Source: Nereocystis luetkeana
Taxonomy: Eukaryota > Sar > Phaeophyceae > Laminariales > Laminariaceae
DNA length: 64,000 nt
Direction of reading: 5' to 3'
Assembly: GCA_031213475.1 (NCBI GenBank)
Contig: JARUPZ010000020.1
Span: forward strand, 124,001-188,000
Every line of letters begins with the position of its first letter. Positions within the stretch are counted from its first letter, which is position 1. Shown here one piece after another: positions 58,101 to 64,000 of this stretch. The notes below the pieces were generated by a model. That model saw only the letters and a program-made list of their open reading frames with translations. It had not been told where the DNA came from and searched no databases. The position numbers were made by a program, and so were the translations under genes.

Positions 58101-58985
58101 AGCATGCTCGCATGAGGCGGATCCGTCGGTCGATTTCGAGCGAGAGGTCAGCGTTTTCGTGGATAACGCCGCCTAGGTATAAGAACTGGGTCGTCTGCTT
58201 ATACCTCTGACCTGCCGCTTCGATGACGAGCGGTGGTGCGAGGGTTGTCCGGTCTGGTGTTTGTAGGACCATTGTCTCAGTCTTCTTTTCCGACACCGTG
58301 AGGCCTGCTGCTTCGAAGACAGTCACGATGACTGTCATCATTTTTGCGAGCCCTTCAGCCGACTTCGAGACAATTCCTGCATCGTCGTAAAAATGGTTAA
58401 ATATATAGGTTTGTATGTACCTGGTATACCATAGGTCCTATATTAACTATGGTCCCCCGTAATAGCAGGCAGCCTTTCTGAAGTCCTTGCGTCGTTTGTA
58501 TTCTGTTTCACCTCAGATTTTTGTTTTGTTGTTTTATTGTCTTTTTGCTCTTATTTTTCCGGTCTAGCTTGCGTTGTTGTGTGTGGCAGGTGGTTCTCGT
58601 ACCGGGTACGCTGACATTTCACCACTTGAATTTGCGATTTATTTTTTATTTTTTGGTCTTCCTCTGTCTCACAGTCTGTGACCACAGCATCATAAGTATC
58701 TCTCTAGGATAGGGAATCAGGACGGGCACTGGGTGCCACGTGGGTGTACTGATGAAGCTGGGTAGAAAGGACGATTTAATGTGAAGACAACAACGACAGG
58801 TGTACTAATAGTACTGCTGTTGTTGCTGCATGTATGATAGATAGGTGTACTGATGAGAGGTTGCATCCGCGTACCTGGTTGATTTTGGCTCCCTGTAGTT
58901 CGGCCGCTGGTCGAAGGCTCGCCGCCATTACGGCCGGGACCACCACGGTTAGCACGAGCGCCGTAGCTGCCGTAGCTCGTGGCAT
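39244..58985 (-). CDS. Secreted WSC-CAP-EGF-leishmanolysin-like metalloprotease, 16 exons
   Basis: Exons (plus coordinates, transcription leftward): 58985-58875, 55671-55624, 55342-55103, 51931-51775, 50637-50559, 49824-49675, 48756-48699, 47856-47709, 47056-46903, 46399-45945, 44965-44881, 44218-43952, 43639-43500, 42418-42351, 40309-40238, 39411-39244. They sum to 2,400 bases, 799 residues plus TGA. All introns are GT-AG, donors are mostly GTGAGT or GTAAGT, and every junction keeps phase. Domains: signal peptide 1-22, WSC about 106-196, acidic Pro-rich linker, CAP 252-384, linker 405-495, EGF 496-528, M8-like protease 535-744, C-terminal tail. The predicted product is an extracellular protease tethered to polysaccharide or matrix. 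The ATG at 58985 is the only in-frame ATG in its open stretch. The weakest point is donor GTGACA after the EGF. Without that splice the frame stops at 45889, so two genes or two isoforms are possible. Confidence 0.8.
39421..39464 (+). repeat. (CAG)n tract next to the last exon
   Basis: AGCAGTAGCAGCAGTAGC then about nine CAG units, in intron 15 immediately upstream (in gene sense) of the last exon's acceptor. Confidence 0.85.
39834..39942. mobile_element. MITE-1 copy in intron 15
   Basis: CTATTACGGGGGACCATAGC and CTATGGCCCCCCGTAATA are the inverted ends. An (AAC)n run follows at 39948-39979. Confidence 0.9.
40702..40893 (+). repeat. Minisatellite of CAGGTCA / CAGGTGA heptamers
   Basis: About 27 units of 7 bases, in blocks: CAGGTCA, CATGTCA, CAGGTGA, then CGACAGGTGATAAG. 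It lies in intron 14. AGGTCA half-sites resemble nuclear-receptor sites, but that is probably a coincidence of the unit. Confidence 0.85.
41246..41275 (+). repeat. (CAAT)n microsatellite
   Basis: About seven CAAT/ATCA units in intron 14. Confidence 0.85.
41385..41481. mobile_element. TTAA-type MITE, best copy
   Basis: TTAACCCTTTTAGAACCGCAGTCCC on the left mirrors the right end, GGGACTGCGGTTCT then AAGGGGGTTAA. TTAA at both ends fits the target duplication of piggyBac-type transposons, whose ends also begin CCCTTT or similar. The interior holds a second hairpin, GGGGACAAACC against GTTTGTCCCC. Non-coding, 97 bases. Confidence 0.85.
41523..41663 (+). repeat. Poly(G) tract plus (AAC)n microsatellite
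   Basis: A run of about 17 G (41524-41540) is directly followed by about 40 AAC units with two variants. As LINE B ends in (AAC)n, this may be the expanded tail of a fully truncated LINE insertion. Confidence 0.8.
41808..42015 (+). mobile_element. Solo 3' tail of the LINE B family, plus strand
   Basis: GGCTTCCTTCCCTGGTGTCC, GCGGAGTGCGTATGC-like words, GAGGTATTTCTTCCACTCCA, GAGTTATTGGAGCCTGTCCT and GCGACCACGGACTGCATTGT are the reverse complement of 11470-10957. The copy ends in (AAC)n at 41961-42015. It lacks about 350 bases of the T-rich part (11040-11400) and all coding sequence. It sits in intron 14, antisense to the gene. Confidence 0.85.
42106..42181 (+). repeat. Minisatellite of 11-base units
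   Basis: CATTCCCAGAA and CATTACCAGAA alternate about six times. Confidence 0.85.
42466..42893 (+). repeat. Minisatellite of ACCATTGGA-type nonamers
   Basis: About 40 units of 9 bases (CCATTGCAA, CCATTGGAA) with a homogeneous block at 42570-42640. Frames through it read Leu-Glu-Pro or Thr-Ile-Ala repeats. It ends the acceptor-side half of intron 13 and is not coding. Confidence 0.85.
43073..43142 (+). repeat. (CTG)n microsatellite in intron 13
   Basis: About 23 CTG units with one GTG interruption. Confidence 0.9.
45563..45771. mobile_element. Two MITE-1 copies fused head to tail, sharing one end
   Basis: The first copy is complete (45563-45672). The second begins inside the end of the first: CCCCCGTAATAGGACCAAAT continues into a second core and right end (to 45771). 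The second copy has an extra CCAGGTA at 45741-45749 relative to the first. Both lie in intron 10, between the EGF and protease exons. Confidence 0.88.
45889..46399 (-). other. Exon 10: repetitive linker and EGF-like domain
   Basis: After [14 protein letters not shown] come acidic and Pro/Thr stretches, then degenerate repeats of [14 protein letters not shown] and PTPEPTPEP, typical of extended O-glycosylated linkers. The EGF-like domain follows with [26 protein letters not shown]: six Cys in EGF spacing. The exon is taken to end at 45945 (donor GTGACA, phase 1), which joins in frame with the protease exon. If not spliced, the frame adds about 18 residues ending WNDFD and stops at 45889-45891. 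The repeat DNA is GC-rich with the unit GCAGACGGC. Confidence 0.85.
46425..46800 (+). repeat. Minisatellite of GGGGTCAGC(ATGAAAG) words
   Basis: GTCCGTCAAG is repeated four times at 46430-46462, then AGGGGGTCAGCATGAA-type units recur at irregular spacing to 46800. It lies in intron 9. Confidence 0.75.
48352..48377 (+). repeat. TTAGGG run in intron 7
   Basis: Four units: AGGTTAGGGTTAGGGTTAGG then GTTAGG. Confidence 0.85.
49071..49240. repeat. Structured repeat: tandem 40-mers plus hairpin
   Basis: CTGACT-TTTT-GTAGTTTGCAAGTCGGCTGGCG occurs twice (about 49079 and 49122). GCAAGTCGGCTGGC is then mirrored by GGCCAGCCGACTTGC at 49170-49186, giving a strong hairpin with GCGAAAC-CAGCAGATGGCCAG in the loop. 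It is in intron 6. It could be a MITE remnant or a structured RNA; no known RNA family was recognised. Confidence 0.6.
49903..49940 (+). repeat. TTAGGG run in intron 5
   Basis: About six TTAGGG units with one GGTGGG variant, within a G-rich stretch that extends from 49870 to 50090. Confidence 0.85.
50774..51016 (+). repeat. (GGAT)n microsatellite in intron 4
   Basis: About 60 GGAT units with scattered GGAAT and GGGT variants that form longer-order repeats of 40-60 bases. Poly-Met-Asp-Gly-Trp and poly-Ser-Ile-His-Pro frames are by-products. Confidence 0.95.
51293..51396. mobile_element. Old TTAA-type MITE copy
   Basis: CAACCCTTGTAGAATTGCAG and GGACAAACCACTCAAATTTG match the copy at 41385. 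The right part is decayed (AACGGGACCACAGCACTAAC, ending GGTTAA). Confidence 0.75.
53431..53647 (+). mobile_element. Oligo(G)-flanked dispersed element with direct flanks
   Basis: GCGGA plus 8 G at 53431 and GCGGA plus 9 G at 53634 flank the copy as direct repeats. Inside are CATGCATGACC, GTGACCATAGACTCTCGCAT, GCCGGGACGGAGCACGTCGG and GCGCGAAGCGCCGTGAGGTA, in the same order as at 9139. It lies in intron 3. Confidence 0.72.
54351..54462 (+). repeat. Oligo(G)-flanked dispersed repeat, short copy
   Basis: Between two G runs lie TCGTACTCATTTGTTGCTTG, CATTGACCACGCATCCCTTT and GGAGCACCGTTCCTACTCG, close to the copy at 3935. Confidence 0.7.
55442..55551. mobile_element. MITE-1 copy in intron 2
   Basis: CTATTACGGGGGACCATAGT and ACTATGGTCCCCCGTAGTA with the standard core (GGACCAAATTTTGTTAGTAG). 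It lies between exons 2 and 3, about 100 bases from exon 3. Confidence 0.9.
55858..56035. mobile_element. Half MITE-1 followed by a full MITE-1
   Basis: 55858-55921 is the right half of a diverged copy, ending ATATGGCCCCTCGTAATA. A full copy follows at 55925-56035 with ends TATTACGGGGCACCATAGTT and ATGGTCCCCCGTAATAG. Confidence 0.88.
56374..56438. mobile_element. Left half of MITE-1 joined to (GT)n
   Basis: TATTACGGGGGAACATAGTT, an insert CTGGTA after AATA, then GGACCAAATATTGTTAGT running into a (GT)n tract. The right half is missing. Confidence 0.85.
56640..57370. repeat. T-rich 3' region of LINE C, partly duplicated
   Basis: The plus strand is A-rich (56640-56930, 57180-57240), so the LINE's own strand is T-rich, as in LINE B. 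Two related blocks, 56943-57055 and 57258-57368, share GTAGTAT, CCTTGCTACCC, CTGCCGTCTCC or CTGCCATCTCC, and TTCGTC. The LINE end region is therefore present twice. Confidence 0.6.
57255..58386 (-). mobile_element. LINE C: fragment of a non-LTR retrotransposon in intron 1
   Basis: It is related to LINE B (same C-terminal words: [27 protein letters not shown]). It is 5' truncated inside the reverse transcriptase catalytic motif, where the right half of a MITE-1 begins (58386-58465). Its orientation matches the host gene. The coding part is open throughout, so it is younger than LINE A or B. Confidence 0.88.
57313..58386 (-). pseudogene. C-terminal half of LINE C reverse transcriptase, open but truncated
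   Basis: The frame starts at the MITE junction with [12 protein letters not shown], so only the last two Asp of the YADD catalytic box remain. It continues with [56 protein letters not shown] and [15 protein letters not shown], ending in a basic, Arg-rich tail at 57313. About 355 codons without a stop. The fingers and motif A are missing, so there is no polymerase activity. The last part follows the usual RT thumb and C-terminal domain of this LINE family. Confidence 0.9.
58386..58465. mobile_element. Right half of MITE-1 abutting LINE C
   Basis: AAAAATGGTTAAATATATAG continues to TATGGTCCCCCGTAATAG; the left half is absent. Within it GTATGTACCTGGTATACC replaces GTATGTATACC, a 7-base gain at TA (58418-58426). 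Confidence 0.88.
58875..58985 (-). other. Exon 1: signal peptide
   Basis: [20 protein letters not shown] is a short basic start plus a hydrophobic core, followed by AAS as a likely cleavage site. The exon ends AAAATCAACCAG before GTACGC (phase 0). Upstream in the same frame lies a (CAG)n/(CTG)n tract without an ATG, probably 5' untranslated region. Exon 2 (55671-55624, 16 residues, [16 protein letters not shown]) is inferred from its sharp TTTGCAG acceptor and GTAAGG donor; a further small exon near 56064 cannot be excluded. Confidence 0.75.
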
Positions 58986-59052
58986 GCTGCCGTGGGAGGT
59001 AGAGGGCGGAAAGAAGGCGCGAGCATAATAACGTTGTTGGGTGCGGTACACA

Positions 59053-59054
59053 GC

Positions 59055-59097
<43 letters not shown>
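59053..59097 (+). repeat. (CAG)n tract upstream of the signal-peptide exon
   Basis: About 15 CAG units. In the gene's sense it is (CTG)n or (GCT)n and would lie in the 5' untranslated region about 70 bases before the ATG. Confidence 0.9.
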
Positions 59098-59098
<1 letters not shown>

Positions 59099-59183
59099 GC
59101 GGCGGTTGGGGGCGAAAGACAGCTCCAGAATAAATAAGTGCCACAGTTTCGTAGACGATGGATACTCATCATAATATGGCGCA

Positions 59184-62100
59184 CTCTGAAAGCTACAAAA
59201 GATATAATAGACTGATCGGCCTCGTACAGCAGGACTCACTCACTCACCACTCAATCATGAGGATCTCAAGCGGCATACCAACAACAGAAGGTAACTCATG
59301 GCCACACCGGGACACGCAAGGGGGTACAGGACTACTACTATACTACTACGAGTACTGCTGCTGATGATGTTGTACGCCCACTACTGCCGTTGCTACTGCT
59401 TTTGCTGTGCTGCTCCCGTTGTCTGCTGTGCTTGCTGTTGGGTACCGACCTGATGAAAAAAAAAATCCGTTTGAAAATTCCGTTTGCTTTTTATTTACTC
59501 CAGGTATGGATACCATACATTACACTATTATTAATAATAGTACTGCTGTACGTGACAGACAGCCTCTGTAAATATTCATGTGATATCTACCCTTCTGCCT
59601 TTTTTTTTTTGAATATATACGTACGAATATGCCGAGCAAGTATCATACTCATCCAGGTTCTGAACCGAATGCATACGTACAGAGGGAGAGCGCGAGCTGT
59701 GCGCTATAATTAGCGGCGCGAGCACAGACAGAGAGGCAGGGTCTGGGTACACACCTTCCTCGCGGGGTCATGATGATCGAAGGATGCTTTGAAGGATAGA
59801 ATGGAGGCCTCGTGTAGGGTTGTGTGGGGAGCAGGGCACGACGCCACGCTTGCTTTTACTCCGTACAGTACTGCTGTTGTGGTGCGAGTGGGGTGGAAGT
59901 GGACATGGATATTATACTTTTTGAACGGAAATAATAAATCTGAATCATCGTCCATCGGTCAACGTCATGACTTTGAAGAAATAATTCTAATAAAAAGCGT
60001 GCAAATCCGGGTCTCTTCCCAATTCTTGCGGGTGTTTGTTTTTCGACAGCCGGAAGAAAATTACTCGTCTCGGTACTCGTAGACCCCACGTAAACTTCTA
60101 TACCGAACGTTATTTATTATTTATTCGCTTCCCATGTTCGATTTTTGAGCTTCAGATTCTGACCCGATCGGCATTTTCAGATGTGAACTTCGTAAAAATC
60201 GAGACAGCTAGTCCTACAGGGGTGTGCATGCCGAAAAATCAGATTTATTATGGTGCGTACGAGGAGACCAACTGTTGATAGCTGTTTGTTATACTAATAA
60301 TACTGTGGTTTGGAGCCGTGAAGAGTGCGCTGCCCTGCGCGTAGAACCCAAGCGTCCGAGCCTAGGCTGTGACAGCCTCTGGTCTGGCTGTCAAGAGACG
60401 TGGCGAGTGCGCTGGAGCCAACCTGTCTTAGTATTTTGTGTTCCATTTTGTGACTGACTGCTGCTGCTGCTGTACAGCAGTCAGTGCAGTCGAAGGGTAC
60501 GTATCCACGGAGAAGTGCATACCGAGTGCGCTTCTCTTGATCTCTAGGTCCGAGCCCGCGCCAGCTGACTGTAGTCTGGCCACGGAGGGGCGCGCCGCCC
60601 GCCCCCCGCGCGGAGGGTGCGAAGCAAGGTCGCTATACAGCTGTGTCACCATCCCACTCGTCGATCGTTCTGCTGACACTGTTTGCTGTCGTGGAACGTC
60701 TTGAATTTAGAGAGCATGCCATTTTTCGATTTGAAAATCTGATGACGGATCCTCATCATCGAATAGAAAAAAATCCGGTCAGATTTTGTATGAGCACGTC
60801 AGCCGTGAGTTCAACCGATCGGCAGATCGATCGACACTCAACTTTGCAAGCTGCGTGAACCGATCGCGCGTTTTCCATCATTTCCCTAGCGATTGACTAC
60901 TGGCCGGTGACTCCCCTGGATGCTACCAGGGTCGACGAGACGATTTTGTATATTTGGACTGCAACGACCGTTGTGTGCCCAACCGGAATCGAAAAGCTCA
61001 ATCGTACATCGAATTCAGTTCGATTTCGATAAAAATTAGCCGACGTTGTCGAACAGAATCGAAATTTGAAAATAGAAATCCAGGCGAAAGCAACGGAGAG
61101 CACAACCTACTACTTGGGTCGTTCGTAACTGCGCACACATGCCGGCAATCTAGCGCTCGGTGACATAGATCCACCACAGAAGCAGGCAAACGCGACGGCA
61201 TTTCGATCCCGGGAGGTCGTTGGGCCTCCCATGAAGGTGGTGGCGCGTCCAACGTTGACGCCCCGAGATCAAACTTGAAATCGTACTGAGTACGAACTTC
61301 CGACCTTGTTCTGGAGTGTATCATCCTCAACTTTCCTCAAACTATGTTCGCTGTAGGCTCGAACGCTGGGAAACAAAGGCCCGAGAACGTCGGGGCTGGT
61401 GTGGTGGTTCGCCCGCTGGCTCTTTACTGGGGGTCTGTGCGCCTGTGTGGCTGTGCTAGCTGTGGGTTGGATGTTGTGTAAGGCGGTCCTGGTGTGATAT
61501 TTTGGCGTGGCTGCGCTCAATACATATTATACCAGGTACGAGTGAGTGACGACGTTGTATTGTATGTGTTCGGAACTTTTTTTTTTTAATCTTCGCTTTC
61601 CAGAGAGAGAGCGTGGCGGGGGGGGGGGGGGGGGGGGTACCGGTGAAGAAGAGCCCTCTGGTCAAATTAAAGGATCCGCCAGCGATGCACAAGTCTTATG
61701 TACGAGTTTTATGTATGTCTGCCTATATATATTATTATTATGCTCGTGATCTGGACTACCAGGTACATGTATCTGCATGATCAGTATGATACCATCAGGC
61801 GATACCAGGCGCAGAGAAGCGCAAAGTTCACGCTTCACTCGTACAGGAAGAAACTTATCAGAATCCGTACAATCACCCTATCACAGTTAAAAGCCTCTCG
61901 TGCAGTGACCGTACCATAGTCTACTTGAAAGCTGTGGTCGTGAACTCCAGTACATACTGCTGTGCATACTGCTGTACATGCACATGCTGCTGTACACCTT
62001 GGCGAACTGTCGTTAGTAAGTGTATTATTAATAATAATATCCTACCAGGAAAATCAGTATTGACCTTTGAGAACCGCAGTCCCGTTTTGGGGACAAACTA

Positions 62101-63083
62101 CTGAGTCAAGCGTCCGAAAAGCTCCACTCAATCGATATAATATTGATAGTCAAGATACCAATCAAAGAGTACCTGGTATGTATCCAGATATGTCAACACA
62201 ACTGACTATTAATAGCTAGTGAAGGCAAAAATCTGGCAACGATCAAGATACCAGGTATTAATAGCACAACCAAACCAGGGAGCAACCAAGACAGCGCTTC
62301 AGATGGCAAACTAAATAATATACCTTGGTACATGTGATAGTAAATCTACAGTAGATATAATTCAAGATATCATAGCAATCAAGATATCAACCAAGGGAGC
62401 ATTCAAGACAACTGACAACCTAAAACAACAATCTTGACAACCAACAAAACGTGTCTATAATCCGGAGAGCCGTGCCGAAACATAAGAACCGTTCATAGTT
62501 AATTTAAATGTGAACACTATTATTGATAATAGACGCGCCTTACATTCCCAACCAGAGCGGTAGAAAGAGTAGGGTCACTGAGAGGGGGGGAGAGCTGCGC
62601 AATAAGCTGCCACAATATCCCAGTTGCCAAGTCAACCATTCGGCACAAGTCAAGCCATCTAGACCACACTGCGGAACATCTGCAGCGAGCACGAGTAGAG
62701 TTGTCGGTCAACTCATAGAAAAAAAAACATGAGAAGACCTCATAAGAAGATACAGTACGAATACATCACGCGAAAAAATCGTGAGAAACTTTCGTAAGAA
62801 AATCTCGTGAATCAATCTCAATAGAAAATATCTCAGAAAGCCTCAAAAGAAAATTTCAGAAGAAAATCTCATAAGAAAACGTCATGCCTCTATATACGTG
62901 CGAAGAACTTTCAAGAAGAGATCGTGAGAGACGACATCTACAGAAGAACCCACACGTACGAAGATCTTTAAAAAAATGTCATACGAAGGCCTCACAACGA
63001 GTTCTCGTGCGAAAACCTCCCAGCGGGAGCTCAGAATAGGAGTATCTGATGCGCAAGAAGGTCCTACAGCGTACAAATAATTG
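59184..63083. other. Gene-free stretch upstream of the 16-exon gene
   Basis: No coding region recognised. It should contain the promoter of the minus-strand gene near 59100-59400, but no clear core elements stand out. It holds a G run at 61618-61638, AT-rich sequence at 62030-62530, a run of AAAATCTCATAAG-type words at 62770-62880, and the TTAA-MITE fragment at 62070. Confidence 0.45.
62070..62105. mobile_element. Fragment of TTAA-type MITE
   Basis: TTGAGAACCGCAGTCCCGTT and GGGGACAAACTACT match one arm of the copy at 41385; the other arm is missing. Confidence 0.75.
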
Positions 63084-63711
63084 TCTAAAAAATACTAGGG
63101 GGTCCCCAGGACACCAACGAATCAAGAGGTCGAAGACGTTCTCCTTTGCCCTTGGTGTGTTACCGTGGCCACCGCCGGCGTCGGAGTGCGCGTGTTCTAC
63201 GTGGGACACAGTCAGATCTCCTTAGAAGATATTATAGGAAGATCCCACATATTTCGAAACAAGATTTCATAAGGTCGCCCCCCCCCCCCGAGACGCCAAC
63301 GAGTTAATATATCGAACACGTGATCCCTCGTCCTAGTGGTGCGTTACCATTACCGCTACCATTGCCATTAGCACAGCCAGTCGGCATCAAGATACATATA
63401 CTATGCCTGGCATACAAGAAGATATCATAAGATATCATAACGAGATATCATGACAAAATATCATAATAAGATTTCAAAAGGCTAGCCCTTCTAAGACATC
63501 AACAAGTCAAGACATGGAATACGTGCTGCCTTGCCCTTGTGGTGCGTCACCATTATCGCCACCGTTACCATAAGCAATATCACCGCCACTCGGCGTCGGA
63601 GCGCGCGTACTTTACGTGGGTCATTCGTAAGATACCTTAACGGGTTATCCTTCAAAGCAACATATCATAACAAGATTTCAAGGGGTCGCCCCTTCCCGAG
63701 ACACCAACCAG
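63084..63711 (-). repeat. Tandem, decayed copies of the zinc-finger gene's 3' end
   Basis: About three units of roughly 200 bases share, on the minus strand, the end of a C2H2 finger (VSHVEHAHSDA at 63209-63177), a Gly/Asn-rich stretch and the words CCAAGGCAGCACGTGTTCCA and GGTGTCTCGGGAAGG, with variations. The unit at about 63625-63430 has a His-to-Arg change and an early stop; the one at about 63400-63250 has lost the finger half. ATATCATAA words fill the spacers. They arose by tandem duplication of the real 3' end at 63712-63820. Confidence 0.75.
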
Positions 63712-63960
63712 TCAAGAGATGGAACACGTGCTGCCTTGGCCCTGTGGTGCGTTACCATTTCCGTTACCACTGGCGTCGACGGCGTCAGAATGGGCGTACT
63801 CTACGTGGGACACCAAAAGCGCCGCGTCCGCGAAACGAGCATCGCAGAGCGGACACTGCTCTAAGGCGCTGTCGCCAGCAGTCCCCGCCGGTTGAGGTAG
63901 CTGCTGCGGTGGCCGAAGAAGTACATCATGGGTACATGATACGTCGAGAGCAAACGGAAG
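63712..63960 (-). CDS. C2H2 zinc-finger protein, last exon (partial)
   Basis: The minus-strand frame reads LPFALDVSCTHDVLL, a Pro/Gln-rich bridge, then ALEQCPLCDARFADAALLVS and HVEYAHSDA, a Gly/Asn-rich tail and STCSIS before TGA at 63712-63714. The finger is C-x2-C-x12-H-x4-H with Cys at about 63855 and 63846 and the hydrophobic positions of a classical C2H2 fold. Such single fingers near a C-terminus bind nucleic acid, ubiquitin or protein; the function is not assignable. Upstream the frame runs into an oligo(G)-flanked repeat at 63968, so the exon's left boundary is unclear and the rest of the gene is outside the window. Confidence 0.65.
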   Translation of the reverse strand, partial: LPFALDVSCTHDVLLRPPQQLPQPAGTAGDSALEQCPLCDARFADAALLVSHVEYAHSDAVDASGNGNGNAPQGQGSTCSIS

Positions 63961-63965
63961 GCGAA

Positions 63966-64000
63966 GGGGGGGGCGGCACTCATTATCATGAATGGTCGTA
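63966..64000 (+). repeat. Start of an oligo(G)-flanked dispersed element, cut by window edge
   Basis: A G run followed by CGGCACTCATTATCATGAAT and GGTCGTA matches the first bases of the copies at 9139 and 53431. Confidence 0.65.

Noticed and set aside
61269-61520. Minus-strand frame rich in Thr, His and Ser, possibly a retroelement fragment
   Set aside because: No protease, integrase or RT motif is visible; the evidence is too weak.

Overview
This is eukaryotic nuclear DNA. It has spliced genes with GT-AG introns, short scattered exons, several non-LTR retrotransposon (LINE) copies, two families of miniature inverted-repeat elements (MITEs) and very many simple repeats. Secreted WSC, CAP and EGF modules, a leishmanolysin-like protease, long repeat-filled introns and LINE-type reverse transcriptases point to a stramenopile alga, possibly a brown alga. 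That assignment is inference from gene content. No rRNA, tRNA or CRISPR was recognised.

Layout. 1-3257 is a degraded LINE on the minus strand (LINE A), cut by the window edge. 3258-7980 has no recognisable gene but holds oligo(G)-flanked dispersed repeats and a degenerate palindromic array. 7985-9740 is a satellite of about 210-bp units interrupted by a MITE and by an oligo(G)-flanked element. 10937-13960 is a second LINE (LINE B, minus strand) ending in an (AAC)n tail. 15541-16370 and 18525-21500 are degenerate arrays of CCATGGG-like words. A small PQ-loop membrane protein is encoded on the plus strand by exons at 17980-18153 and 24947-25237. 25238-39240 is gene-poor and includes a roughly 580-bp (TAG)n tract. 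From 39244 to 58985 the minus strand carries one gene of about 19.7 kb that I assembled from 16 exons. Its introns hold MITEs, a LINE fragment, LINE tails, minisatellites and TTAGGG runs. The right edge holds the last exon of a C2H2 zinc-finger gene, with tandem broken copies of its 3' end.

The main gene product. The 16 exons total 2,400 bases, and every junction keeps the frame. They encode 799 residues: signal peptide, WSC domain, acidic linker, CAP/SCP domain, Ala/Ser/Pro/Glu-rich linker, EGF-like domain, and a leishmanolysin-like metalloprotease with HEMGH, a downstream His and a Met-turn. This would be a secreted protease with carbohydrate-binding and adhesive modules, plausibly acting on cell wall or extracellular matrix. 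The weakest junction is between EGF and protease, where a two-gene or two-isoform reading remains possible.

The most unusual non-coding signal is a set of tiny TA-bounded palindromes. TACCAGGTA/TACCTGGTA occurs at least 35 times where about 0.5 would be expected. Several copies sit inside otherwise conserved MITEs, so they look like micro-insertions or transposon excision scars. A second palindrome, TATTAATA, matches the empty target of the commonest MITE.
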